Assembly (NCBI GenBank): GCA_044226785.1 | Contig: JBGAGK010000002.1 | Location: forward strand, 186,001 to 250,000 | Reading direction: 5' to 3' | DNA length: 64,000 bases | Origin: TMP-86 sp039807285 | GTDB taxonomy: Bacteria; Pseudomonadota; Gammaproteobacteria; Steroidobacterales; Steroidobacteraceae | In this document: piece after piece, positions 17,882-27,079 of the stretch | Position numbering within the stretch: position 1 is the stretch's first letter | How the letters are laid out: each line of letters starts with the position of its first letter | The notes under the pieces: model-generated | What the model was told of the DNA's origin: nothing | Database searches by the model: none | The model's input: the letters and a program-made list of their open reading frames with translations, nothing else | Made by a program: the position numbers and the translations under genes

Positions 17882-20026
17882 ATGCCGGCATTTTCGAACG
17901 CACTCAAATCCTTTCAGGAAGGGGATCTGACCCGGGATCAGCTTCTGTCGGAGATGTACCGGCAGCTGGCCGTGGAGCGCATCGCACCGGTCCGCCTGGT
18001 CGAGATCATCAACGAACATCGTGCCCGCCGGAGCCTGCCGGACGACACGGTGGATACCCTGTTGAACCATATCACGGCCTGGCCGCTGGAAGAGACCGTC
18101 GCGACCCGGTCATCGCGCCAGAACAGCGTGATTCCCTCGCAGGACCCGCCCGCCACCATCGTGCTGGGTGAGCCCGAGGCCTCCAGCGAGCGGCCCGCGG
18201 GTGGCCGCGGGTTCAAGTCGGGCTCGGTGGGCGTGGGTTCGGTCCTGCAGGGCCGATTCAGCCTCACGGCCCTGATCGGCGAAGGTGGCATGAGCCGGGT
18301 CTACAAGGCAGTGGACCTGCGGCGCGTGGAGGCTGGTGCCGAGGATCCGTTCGTCGCGGTCAAGGTGCTCACGGTTCCGTTCAGTCATTACTTCGGATCC
18401 ATGGCGGCCCTTCAGCGCGAAGCGCACAAGCTCCAGAGCCTGACCCATCAGAACATCGTGCGTGTGATGGACTGCGATCGGGATGGGCAGAGCGTATTCA
18501 TGACCATGGAGTACCTGCCCGGTGAGTCACTGTATCGCAGACTCCGTTCCAGGGCGGGTTCGGGTCTGGATCCCGACGAGGCGGTGCCCATCATCTGCGC
18601 GATCGGCGAGGCACTGGACTTCGCGCACCGCAATCACATCGTCCACGGTGACCTGAAGCCGGGCAACGTGATCGTCGGCGCCGACAACTCGGTGAAGGTC
18701 ATCGACTTCGGCATGGCGCGGTTCATTGCCAGGCCCGCGGAGGAAAGGCGGCCAGGATCTGCACAGGAGGGGCCCACGGCTTTGACGCCCCGCTATGCAA
18801 GTCCGCAGATGCTTGCCGGGATGACGCCTGAACCTTCCGACGACCTCTATGCACTGGCCTGTCTCGCCTTCGAGGTGCTCACCGGCCTGCATCCGTTTGG
18901 CCTCGTGGAAGACTCGAGGGAACGAAAGCCGGATGCGCGGCCCTCACGGCCGGCGAACCTGAGCCGCCGCCAATACCAGGTCTTCAAGCGTGCACTCGCC
19001 TTCGACCGCGGACAGCGGACTGCCTCGGTGGCACAGTTCATCCGTGAACTGCGCGGCGCCTCCAGGGCCCGGCACGCCCGTTGGGCAGCGGGAACAGTCA
19101 TGGTCCTCATCGCCGGCGCACTTTTCGGGGTTGCCATGCTGCCCGGTAAATGGATGGCTGGAATTCCCGGCCTGCAGACCGCACAGCCACATGCGGGGCG
19201 CCTGCTGCGGGACTGTCCAACCTGCCCGTTGATGCGCGCTCTGCCCATTGGCACGTTCGAGCAGGGCGCAGGTCCCATGGACGGAGAGGCCACGGCATAC
19301 GAACGCCCGCGTCATGCAGTGACGATTGCCGCGCCGCTGGCCATGAGCGTGAACGAGATCACCGTGGGCGAGTACAAGGAATTCGTGGAAGCCACCCATC
19401 GCAAGGCAGACGGGTGCGAGGTCTATGCGAATGACCGTTGGCAGTTCATGCCCTCCGCGAACTGGAACAGCCCGGGATTCACCCAGAGTCCGATGCATCC
19501 TGTGACCTGTGTTTCGTTCGCGGATGCGAGCGCATACGCACAATGGATGTCGGTCAGGAGCGGACATGCCTATCGGCTGCCCAGCGCCTCTGAATGGGAA
19601 TTCGCCGCGCGAAGCGGTTCGAGTGAGCCGGCGCCATGGGGCAGGGATTCCCGCATGGCCTGTACTTTCGCCAATGTGGCTGACCAGAACGGATCCCTGC
19701 TGTATCCAGGCTGGCAGACCTTCGATTGCAGCGATGGGTACGTGGCCACGGCTCCCGTGGGGTCATTCAGGGCGAATGCCTTCGGGTTGAACGACATGCT
19801 GGGCAATGTGTTCGAATGGGTGCGCGATTGCTGGGCAGACGACTATTCCCATGCGCAAGCGAACGGTACCGCGGCCGTGCAGGCAGACTGCCGCGTGCGA
19901 GAGGCGCGTGGGGGATCATGGTTCACGCAGCCGGAGTATGTGCGCGCCTCCTACCGGAACCGGTTCGATGCGGGACTGCGCAGCTCGGCGCTGGGGTTCC
20001 GGCTCGTCCGCGAGATGGGCAGGTGA
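17882..20026 (+). CDS. Ser/Thr protein kinase with transmembrane segment and SUMF1-like domain
   Basis: A 714-residue membrane kinase. An N-terminal helical region (1-110) precedes the kinase: Gly-loop GEGGMSRV 133-140, K161, HGDLKPGN 255-262 (a non-RD loop) and DFG 275-277. One membrane helix at about 401-420 leads to an extracytoplasmic domain of the formylglycine-generating/SUMF1 fold (VTCVSFADASAYAQW, LPSASEWEFAARSG, LGNVFEWVRDCW, ARGGSW). The Cys of the usual CRSAxR block is replaced by Val, so formylglycine synthesis is unlikely and a sensing or binding role is more plausible. Weak promoter CTGACG-N18-TATGAT lies upstream. The target is unknown. Confidence 0.85.
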   Translation: MPAFSNALKSFQEGDLTRDQLLSEMYRQLAVERIAPVRLVEIINEHRARRSLPDDTVDTLLNHITAWPLEETVATRSSRQNSVIPSQDPPATIVLGEPEASSERPAGGRGFKSGSVGVGSVLQGRFSLTALIGEGGMSRVYKAVDLRRVEAGAEDPFVAVKVLTVPFSHYFGSMAALQREAHKLQSLTHQNIVRVMDCDRDGQSVFMTMEYLPGESLYRRLRSRAGSGLDPDEAVPIICAIGEALDFAHRNHIVHGDLKPGNVIVGADNSVKVIDFGMARFIARPAEERRPGSAQEGPTALTPRYASPQMLAGMTPEPSDDLYALACLAFEVLTGLHPFGLVEDSRERKPDARPSRPANLSRRQYQVFKRALAFDRGQRTASVAQFIRELRGASRARHARWAAGTVMVLIAGALFGVAMLPGKWMAGIPGLQTAQPHAGRLLRDCPTCPLMRALPIGTFEQGAGPMDGEATAYERPRHAVTIAAPLAMSVNEITVGEYKEFVEATHRKADGCEVYANDRWQFMPSANWNSPGFTQSPMHPVTCVSFADASAYAQWMSVRSGHAYRLPSASEWEFAARSGSSEPAPWGRDSRMACTFANVADQNGSLLYPGWQTFDCSDGYVATAPVGSFRANAFGLNDMLGNVFEWVRDCWADDYSHAQANGTAAVQADCRVREARGGSWFTQPEYVRASYRNRFDAGLRSSALGFRLVREMGR

Positions 20027-20793
20027 AACTTTGCCTGCCGCTGCTGTTGATGATGGGACTGGTCGTGGTACAGGAGGTGCTCGCAGCCGAGGGTGTCGAT
20101 GCGCGGCTGGGGTGCGTGCGCGATGCAGACCCTGCCGCATGCCGTCTGGCCTTGCGCAGTGACGGCGAGAACGCCGAGCTGGCTTCGGCCGCTGGCGATG
20201 TCATGATGCAGGCGCGCAGGGCGTCCGAAGCGATCCTGGCGTACCGGCGTGCGCAACGGCTGGGTTTCGCGGATCAGGAATCCCTGAACGCCCGGATCGC
20301 GGGCGCCGAGGCCCAGCGCCTGGCGCTGCGTGCCCTGTGCGAAAGCGGGGCTGACGAAAAGGCGCGACATGCCTGTGATGCGGCGCTCCTGCCCGGTGCT
20401 GTGGATGAGCCGAGGATCCTGCGCCGGCGGGCCGGGATAAGCGAGGCGCTGAAAAGGCCCGGTGATGCGTTGGACGACATGCTGGCAGCACAGCGCTTCA
20501 CGCCACAGGACCGGGGAGTCGCCTCTGCAATCCTGCGCCTCGGCGAGATCACAGGGCGGGAGGACATCGCTGCATTGACAGGTCGAGGCATGGCCCTGCT
20601 GGCGCTGGGTCGATCCGAAGATGCGATCGCCCCTCTGCAACGGGCATTGGCCCGCGATCCGGACTCGCGTCCCGTGCAGGCACTGCTGCAGAGTGCGAAG
20701 TCAAGGGCCCCGGTATTCCTGGAATCGACGCAGAATCCGGCGCCACAGGAGCGACGATTCTCGAATTCCGCGCCGCCAAGTCGTTCTCATTGA
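20023..20793 (+). CDS. Secreted TPR-like repeat protein
   Basis: About 256 residues. The GTG start overlaps the kinase stop (GTGA), indicating translational coupling. Residues 1-20 (KLCLPLLLMMGLVVVQEVLA) are a signal peptide. The rest is alpha-helical with TPR-like repeats (SEAILAYRRAQRLGF, GDALDDMLAAQRFTP, EDAIAPLQRALARDPDSRPV). Probably periplasmic, next to the kinase's outer domain. No enzymatic motif seen; function unknown. Confidence 0.68.
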   Translation: MKLCLPLLLMMGLVVVQEVLAAEGVDARLGCVRDADPAACRLALRSDGENAELASAAGDVMMQARRASEAILAYRRAQRLGFADQESLNARIAGAEAQRLALRALCESGADEKARHACDAALLPGAVDEPRILRRRAGISEALKRPGDALDDMLAAQRFTPQDRGVASAILRLGEITGREDIAALTGRGMALLALGRSEDAIAPLQRALARDPDSRPVQALLQSAKSRAPVFLESTQNPAPQERRFSNSAPPSRSH

Positions 20794-20805
20794 GAATTAT
20801 GACGC

Positions 20806-21369
20806 ATGTCGCTTGCCGCGCCGGTGCGAGGTCGGGATAGTGGCGGCGTGAGCTTCCCACCGGACGATTTTTCCCCAGCCGCGGCCCGTCGACCCGCCCA
20901 TGAGATGAAGGCGGAGCGGCGCGCCAATGAAGATCGCCGCAACAGGTTCTGGTGGTCGCTGCTGTACGGCAGCTTCAATCCAAGGCGACGGAACGCGCGC
21001 CGAAGCAACCCCGGCGGCCTGCATGTGACGGACTGGCACAGTTCGCACCTGCTGGCGCCGGTGCTGGCGATCCTGGTGCTGTGTGTGTGTGATGCCTTCC
21101 TGACACTGGTGTTGCTCCAGTCCGGAGCACATGAGGCCAATCCGGTGATGGCGCGCGTGGTCTACGGCGATGCCACCCATTTCACGGCCGTGAAGATGTT
21201 CATGACGGGATGCAGTGTGGCGGTGATGGTGTTGTTGGCGGGCTATCGCTTCCTGGGGACGATCCGGGTGGAAGTGTTCCTCTATCTGATCATGACGGCC
21301 TATCTGCTGCTGGTGGGATACGAGGTGTGGCTGCTGCGCCGGCTCGGCGGCGAACTGTTGCAGCTTTGA
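20806..21369 (+). CDS. DUF5658-like membrane protein
   Basis: About 187 residues from the first ATG; the hydrophilic basic N-terminus makes the start uncertain (GTG 20848 and ATG 20902 are alternatives). Three hydrophobic segments follow, the first with the DUF5658-like motif CDAFLTLVLLQSGAHEANPVMARV split over a helix and loop. The family has no known function. It starts only 12 bp after the TPR gene and may be co-transcribed with the kinase. Confidence 0.68.
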   Translation: MSLAAPVRGRDSGGVSFPPDDFSPAAARRPAHEMKAERRANEDRRNRFWWSLLYGSFNPRRRNARRSNPGGLHVTDWHSSHLLAPVLAILVLCVCDAFLTLVLLQSGAHEANPVMARVVYGDATHFTAVKMFMTGCSVAVMVLLAGYRFLGTIRVEVFLYLIMTAYLLLVGYEVWLLRRLGGELLQL

Positions 21370-21445
21370 CAGCGGGAGCAGATGGCGACCGCATTCCATA
21401 ATGCGGCCTGTTCGGCTAGACTCATGCTTTGATTCCGGCCCATCC

Positions 21446-24310
21446 ATGAATCCACGCGAGACCTCACGTATCGCCCCGGCGCCGCTGGACGGGGGCAACG
21501 CCGACTACGTCGAGCACCTGTACGAGTCGTTCCTGTCCGATCCGTCATCCGTGACGGCACAGTGGCGTGACTATTTCACAGGGCTCGGGGCAACCGCGGT
21601 GCGCGAGACTGCCCACGGTCCGATCCGCGCCCAGATCGAGGCACGGGCGCACAGGATGCGCCTGGCGGGTCCGGGCGATGCCGATCGCTCGCAGCAGGCT
21701 TCTGCCAAACAGGGCGCGGTGTCGCGGCTGATCCAGATCTATGCGAACCGTGGACACCTCATCGCCGACATCGACCCTCTCGGCCTGCAGAAGCGGGTGA
21801 AGCCGGTCGTCCTGGATCTCGCGTACTTCGGCCTGTCCGAGGCGGACCTGGACTCTGAATTCTTCACGGGCATCCGCACCAGCGCATTCAAGCCGCGTGC
21901 GAAGCTGCGGGAAATCATTGCGGAACTGCGCCGGATCTATTGCGGCACCATCGGTGCCGAGTTTGCCCATGTCTCCGCGACCGACGAGCGGCTGTGGCTG
22001 CAGGACCGGTTCCAGGATGGCCGGATGCAGCAGCGATTCTCGTCCGACGAAAAGAAGAACATCCTGTGGCAGTTGACGGCAGCGGAAGGGCTGGAGCGTT
22101 ATCTCCACACGAAGTATGTGGGGCAGAAGCGCTTCTCGCTCGAGGGTGGCGACAGCCTGATGCCGCTGCTCGACGATCTGGTCCAGTACGGCGGTGTCGC
22201 CGGTGTCGAGGAGGCCATCATCGGGATGGCACATCGCGGGCGACTCAATGTCCTGGTGAACCTGCTGGGCAAGTCACCGAAGGATCTGTTCAGCGAGTTC
22301 GAGGGCCGCTACGACTACACGATGATCCGTGGTTCGGGTGATGTGAAATATCACAACGGATTCTCGGCGGACCTGAAGACCCCGAAGGGTAACGTGCACG
22401 TGGCACTGGCTTTCAATCCCTCCCATCTGGAAGTGGTGAATCCGGTTGTCGAGGGCTCGGTACGCGCACGCCAGGAACGGCGCGGCGATACCCGGGGCGA
22501 GAAGGTTCTCCCTGTGCTGATCCATGGGGATGCCGCGTTCGCCGGGCAGGGGGTCATCATGGAAACCCTGCAGTTGTCGCAGGCCCGGGGCTTCTCCACG
22601 GGTGGCACGCTGCACGTGATCATCAACAACCAGGTGGGCTTCACCACCAGCGACCCCCGTGACGCACGCTCCACCCTGTATGCCTCGGACGTGGCCAAGA
22701 TGGTGGAAGCGCCGATACTGCACGTCAATGCCGATGATCCGGAAGGCGTGTGCTTCGCTGCGCGTTTTGCGCTCGAATACCGCATGAAATTCCACAAGGA
22801 CATCGTCATCGATCTGGTGTGCTACCGGCGCCATGGTCACAACGAGGCGGACGAGCCGGCCGCTACGCAGCCGGTGATGTATCAGGTCATCCGCTCGAAA
22901 CCGACGGTGCGCAAGACCTACGCGGAGCAGCTGGTTGCCGAAGGTGTCATCGGCCCCGGGGACGCGGATGCCATGATGGACCAGTACCGCACCGGGCTGG
23001 ATCAGGGCACTCCGCAGGCGCGTGCCGCGCTGGGCATGATCGGCAACAAGTACACGGTGGACTGGAGCGCCTATATCGGAGCGGACTGGCATGAGCCGGT
23101 GCGTACGGCCCTCGACATGCCAAGGCTCAAGGCGCTGGGCGAGGCCATCACCACCTGGCCGGACGGTTTCAAGCTTCATCCGCGCGTGCTGGCCGTCATG
23201 CAGGCGCGCAGGAAGATGGTCACGGGTGCGATGGACCTGGACTGGGGCTGCGCCGAGAATCTGGCCTATGCGAGCCTGATCCAGGAGGGCTATCCGATCC
23301 GGCTCACCGGGCAGGACAGTGGTCGCGGCACCTTTTTCCATCGTCACGCCGTGCTGCATGAGCAGCAGACCGGTGAGATCTACATACCGCTGCAGCATCT
23401 GGGGACCAGCCAACCCTCATTCCGCGTGATCGACTCGGTGTTGTCGGAAGAGGCGGTCATGGGGTTCGAATACGGGTACTCCACCACCGAACCGCATGCG
23501 CTGGTCATCTGGGAAGGGCAGTTCGGGGACTTCTGCAATGGCGCGCAGGTGATCATCGACCAGTTCATCAGTTCCGGCGAGGCCAAATGGGGCCGTCTGA
23601 CCGGTCTGGTGCTGTTCCTGCCGCATGGTTACGAAGGGCAGGGCCCCGAACATTCATCCGCCCGGCTGGAACGGTTCCTGCAGCTCTGCGCAGAGTACAA
23701 CATGCAGGTGTGCGTCCCTTCGACACCGGCACAGATGTTCCACATGCTTCGGCGGCAGATGCTGCGATCGCTGCGCAAGCCGCTGATCGTCATGACGCCC
23801 AAGAGCCTGCTGCGTCATCACCTGTCCGTGTCTTCGCTGGACGAGCTGGCGACCGGCCGCTTCCAGAACGTCATTGACGAAGTGGATGAACTCAAGCCGG
23901 CCGAGGTACGCCGCGTGGTCCTTTGCAGTGGCAAGGTTTACGTGGACCTGCTCAAGGCGCGTCGCGAGGCGAAACTCGCGCAGGTCGCCATCGTGCGGCT
24001 GGAACAACTGTATCCGTTTCCCGCCGATGAATACGAGTCCATCCTCCGAAGATACGCCAATGCCAGGCAGGTCATCTGGTGCCAGGAAGAGCCGCAGAAT
24101 CAGGGCAGCTGGTACCAGATCCGGCATCGTCTCCAGGCGGCACTGGCTGATCAGCAGGAATTGCTGTACTCCGGCCGCCCCGGCGCTGCCGCACCGGCGA
24201 CCGGTATCAGCACCTTGCACGAGGAGCAGCAGAGGAATCTGGTGCGGGCCGCCCTGCAGGGCGAACCCGTGGATGGGCAGCGGCAGGCCAGAGCGGCCGG
24301 CGTGTCCTGA
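21446..24310 (+). CDS. sucA: 2-Oxoglutarate dehydrogenase E1 component
   Basis: A 954-residue thiamine-dependent decarboxylase of the TCA-cycle 2-oxoglutarate dehydrogenase complex. It opens with the E1o peptide YVEHLYESFLSDPSSV; the TPP region has IHGDAAFAGQGVIMETLQ and IINNQVGFTTSDPRDARST near residues 358-410, and the C-terminal transketolase-like half has HGYEGQGPEHSSARLERFLQ split by family convention. ATG at 21446 is the family-like start; an ATG at 21401 only adds an unrelated 15 residues. First gene of sucA-sucB-lpd. No succinate dehydrogenase or sucCD next to it. Confidence 0.97.
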   Translation: MNPRETSRIAPAPLDGGNADYVEHLYESFLSDPSSVTAQWRDYFTGLGATAVRETAHGPIRAQIEARAHRMRLAGPGDADRSQQASAKQGAVSRLIQIYANRGHLIADIDPLGLQKRVKPVVLDLAYFGLSEADLDSEFFTGIRTSAFKPRAKLREIIAELRRIYCGTIGAEFAHVSATDERLWLQDRFQDGRMQQRFSSDEKKNILWQLTAAEGLERYLHTKYVGQKRFSLEGGDSLMPLLDDLVQYGGVAGVEEAIIGMAHRGRLNVLVNLLGKSPKDLFSEFEGRYDYTMIRGSGDVKYHNGFSADLKTPKGNVHVALAFNPSHLEVVNPVVEGSVRARQERRGDTRGEKVLPVLIHGDAAFAGQGVIMETLQLSQARGFSTGGTLHVIINNQVGFTTSDPRDARSTLYASDVAKMVEAPILHVNADDPEGVCFAARFALEYRMKFHKDIVIDLVCYRRHGHNEADEPAATQPVMYQVIRSKPTVRKTYAEQLVAEGVIGPGDADAMMDQYRTGLDQGTPQARAALGMIGNKYTVDWSAYIGADWHEPVRTALDMPRLKALGEAITTWPDGFKLHPRVLAVMQARRKMVTGAMDLDWGCAENLAYASLIQEGYPIRLTGQDSGRGTFFHRHAVLHEQQTGEIYIPLQHLGTSQPSFRVIDSVLSEEAVMGFEYGYSTTEPHALVIWEGQFGDFCNGAQVIIDQFISSGEAKWGRLTGLVLFLPHGYEGQGPEHSSARLERFLQLCAEYNMQVCVPSTPAQMFHMLRRQMLRSLRKPLIVMTPKSLLRHHLSVSSLDELATGRFQNVIDEVDELKPAEVRRVVLCSGKVYVDLLKARREAKLAQVAIVRLEQLYPFPADEYESILRRYANARQVIWCQEEPQNQGSWYQIRHRLQAALADQQELLYSGRPGAAAPATGISTLHEEQQRNLVRAALQGEPVDGQRQARAAGVS

Positions 24311-24345
24311 TACATGACATCAACAGACACAGACGGCTTGAAACC

Positions 24346-25590
24346 ATGACCATAGAAGTGCGTGTCCCGCAGTTGCCCGAGTCCGTGGCCGATGCGACGC
24401 TCGTGACCTGGCACAAGCGCCCCGGCGATGCCGTGGCGCGTGACGAGAACCTGGTCGATCTTGAAACCGACAAGGTCGTGCTTGAAGTCCCGGCACCGGC
24501 CAACGGAACCCTGCGTGAGATCAGACTCGAAAATGGTGCGACGGTCACGAGCGGGCAGGTGCTTGCGATTCTCGATGAAGGCGCTGCGCCGGCGGCAAAG
24601 CCGGAGACATCTACGGTGGGTGCAAAAGCGGGCCCGCAGGCACTCGCACCGGCGACGGTTGCTCCTGCCCAGCCTGCGCAGGCTGCGGATCCGGGACCGG
24701 ACACCGCTGGTGGCAAGCTCAGCCCGGCCGCCCGGCGGCTGGTGGAGGAGAACAGGCTGGATGCAGCCGGCATCGTGGGCTCCGGACGTGACGGCCGGGT
24801 GTCCAAGTCCGATGTGGTCAACCACCTGAGCGCCCGTGCGCCTCTTCCCGCAGGGCCGTCGACCGGGTCCGTGCCTCCGGTACAGAGTGGCCGCGTGGAG
24901 CAGCGGGTGGCGATGACCCGCCTGCGTCAGCGCATCGCCGAGCGCATGGTGCAGGCGCAGGCGACGCAGGCACTGCTGACCTCGTTCAATGAGGTGGATC
25001 TTTCGGCGATCAATGCGCTGCGGGCGGGATACCGGGAGGAGTTCGAGAAGCGCAACGGGGTGAAACTCGGGTTCATGTCCTTCTTCGTCAAGGCCTGCAT
25101 CGAGGCATTGAAGAAATTCCCCGTCATCAATGCTTCGGTGGACGGGAGCGACATCCTGTATCACGAGTACTACGACATCGGTGTCGCGGTCTCCACCGAT
25201 CGCGGGCTGATCGTACCAGTGGTGCGGGACGCGGACGGCTTGAGCTTTGCGGACATCGAAAAGGCCGTGGCGGGTTTTGCCGCGCGCGCCCGCGCAGGCT
25301 CCATCACCATGGAGGAGCTGACCGGCGGCACGTTCACCATCACCAATGGCGGTGTTTTTGGTTCGCTTCTGTCCACACCCATCGTCAATGCGCCGCAGAG
25401 CGCCATACTGGGCATGCACAAGATCCAGGAACGACCCGTGGTCGTCGCCGGCGCGGTGGTCGTCCGTCCCATGATGTACGTGGCGCTGACCTACGATCAC
25501 CGCATCATCGATGGGCGCGAGGCGGTGCAGTTCCTGGTGGCGGTGAAACAGTACCTGGAGGATCCGATGCGACTGGTGCTTTCCCTGTGA
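24346..25590 (+). CDS. sucB: Dihydrolipoamide succinyltransferase, E2 of 2-oxoglutarate dehydrogenase
   Basis: A 414-residue core subunit that moves the succinyl group from lipoamide to CoA. One lipoyl domain with K43 in LETDKVVLEVPAP, an Ala/Pro linker, the E3/E1-binding domain (KLSPAARRLVEENRLDAAGI), and the catalytic domain with YDHRIIDGREAV (H385). Lies 35 bp after sucA; its last codons overlap the lpd start (GTGA). Confidence 0.97.
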   Translation: MTIEVRVPQLPESVADATLVTWHKRPGDAVARDENLVDLETDKVVLEVPAPANGTLREIRLENGATVTSGQVLAILDEGAAPAAKPETSTVGAKAGPQALAPATVAPAQPAQAADPGPDTAGGKLSPAARRLVEENRLDAAGIVGSGRDGRVSKSDVVNHLSARAPLPAGPSTGSVPPVQSGRVEQRVAMTRLRQRIAERMVQAQATQALLTSFNEVDLSAINALRAGYREEFEKRNGVKLGFMSFFVKACIEALKKFPVINASVDGSDILYHEYYDIGVAVSTDRGLIVPVVRDADGLSFADIEKAVAGFAARARAGSITMEELTGGTFTITNGGVFGSLLSTPIVNAPQSAILGMHKIQERPVVVAGAVVVRPMMYVALTYDHRIIDGREAVQFLVAVKQYLEDPMRLVLSL

Positions 25591-27053
25591 GTCCGGCCGA
25601 AGACACGAGCGGCGGGAAGTCCGCTTCTTCCGATTCGTTCGACGTGGTGGTCATCGGTGGTGGACCTGCCGGGTATCCGGCGGCCATTCGTGCAGCCCAG
25701 AACAAGTTGAAGGTCGCCTGCATCGACGAATGGAAGAATCGCGACGGAACGCATGCCCTGGGCGGGACCTGCCTGAATGCCGGTTGCATACCCTCGAAGG
25801 CGTTGCTCGAATCCTCGGAGATGTATCACCGCGCCCGGCACGAGCTTGCGGTGCATGGAGTCGTCGCCTCTTCCGTCACGCTGGATCTGGCCGCGATGCA
25901 AAAGCGCCGTGCTGGCATCGTCAGGACTATGACAGGCGGAATCAGCGCCCTTTTCAAGGCCAATGGCGTGACTGCCTGCCAGGGGCACGGGCGGCTTCTG
26001 GGTGCCGGACAGGTGGAGGTGACCGGCGCCGACGGCACACGCAGGCTGCTGCGTTCCCGGCATGTCGTACTGGCGTCGGGATCGGTGCCGGTCAGGCTGA
26101 AATCCGCTCCGCACGACGACCTGCACATCGTGGATTCCTGGAATGCACTGGAGTTCGACACGGTGCCGCCACGGCTGGGCGTCATCGGTGCCGGTGTGAT
26201 CGGTCTGGAACTGGGCAGCGTCTGGCGGCGCCTGGGAAGCACGGTGACCGTGATCGAGGCGCTGGACAGTTTCCTGCCCATGGCGGATCAGGCCGTGGCG
26301 AAGGAGGCGCTCAAGGGTTTCCGCAAGCTGGGTCTGGATATCAGGCTTGGCGCCCGGGTGACCCGCGCGGCAGTTCAGGACGGTGCCGTCATCGTGCAGT
26401 TTTCCGACTCGAAGGGCGAGCAGTCGGTGACCGTGGACAGACTGGTGGTGGCAGTCGGAAGGCGCCCGTTCACGGACGGGCTGATCGCGCCGGGGGTCGG
26501 AGTGAAGCTGGATGAGCGAGGGTTCATCGAAGTCGATGAACATTGCCGCACCAGCGTACCGGATGTCTGGGCGATCGGCGATGTGGTGCGCGGACCGATG
26601 CTGGCACACAAGGGCAAGGAGGAAGGCGTCATGGTCGCCGACCTCATCGCGGGGCTGTATGGTGATGTCAATTACAGGACCATTCCGTCGGTCATCTACA
26701 CGGCGCCGGAGATCGCCTGGGTCGGGCAGACCGAGGAGCAGGCCAGGGCTTCAGGCCGGCCTGTGAAGATCGGGAGCTTCCCCTTCACGGCCAGCGGCCG
26801 GGCTCGCGCCATGGAAGCAGGGAGCGGCTTCTGCAAGGTGGTGGCGGCGGCGGATGACGATGAGATCCTGGGCATACACATCATCGGACCCATGGCGGGT
26901 GAACTGATCGCCGAAGGCGTTCTGGCCATGGAATACTCGGCCAGCGCGGAGGATATCCAGCGCACCATCCATGCCCATCCGACGCTGTCGGAGGCGCTGC
27001 ACGAGGCGGCGCTGGCGGTGGACAAGCGCGCCATCGATTCGATCAATCGCTGA
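25587..27053 (+). CDS. lpd: Dihydrolipoyl dehydrogenase, E3
   Basis: A 488-residue FAD disulfide oxidoreductase that reoxidises lipoamide with NAD+. FAD motif VVIGGGPAGYPAAIRAAQ starts near residue 21; the redox disulfide is C62/C67 in GGTCLNAGCIPSK; NAD motif GVIGAGVIGLELGSVWRRLG; dimer-interface HPTLSEALHEAAL carries the His-Glu pair. GTG start at 25587 overlaps the sucB stop. It has an N-terminal extension of about 15 Ser-rich residues before the FAD motif. Convergent with relA, 26 bp apart. Confidence 0.96.
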   Translation: MSPAEDTSGGKSASSDSFDVVVIGGGPAGYPAAIRAAQNKLKVACIDEWKNRDGTHALGGTCLNAGCIPSKALLESSEMYHRARHELAVHGVVASSVTLDLAAMQKRRAGIVRTMTGGISALFKANGVTACQGHGRLLGAGQVEVTGADGTRRLLRSRHVVLASGSVPVRLKSAPHDDLHIVDSWNALEFDTVPPRLGVIGAGVIGLELGSVWRRLGSTVTVIEALDSFLPMADQAVAKEALKGFRKLGLDIRLGARVTRAAVQDGAVIVQFSDSKGEQSVTVDRLVVAVGRRPFTDGLIAPGVGVKLDERGFIEVDEHCRTSVPDVWAIGDVVRGPMLAHKGKEEGVMVADLIAGLYGDVNYRTIPSVIYTAPEIAWVGQTEEQARASGRPVKIGSFPFTASGRARAMEAGSGFCKVVAAADDDEILGIHIIGPMAGELIAEGVLAMEYSASAEDIQRTIHAHPTLSEALHEAALAVDKRAIDSINR

Positions 27054-27079
27054 GGGCCCTGCTCCGGTGGGCGGGTGCC

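Noticed and set aside
21366..21402. TTGACA -35-like hexamer before sucA
   Set aside because: The nearest -10-like box (CATAAT) is 25 bp away, outside the usable range; it overlaps the stop of the preceding gene.
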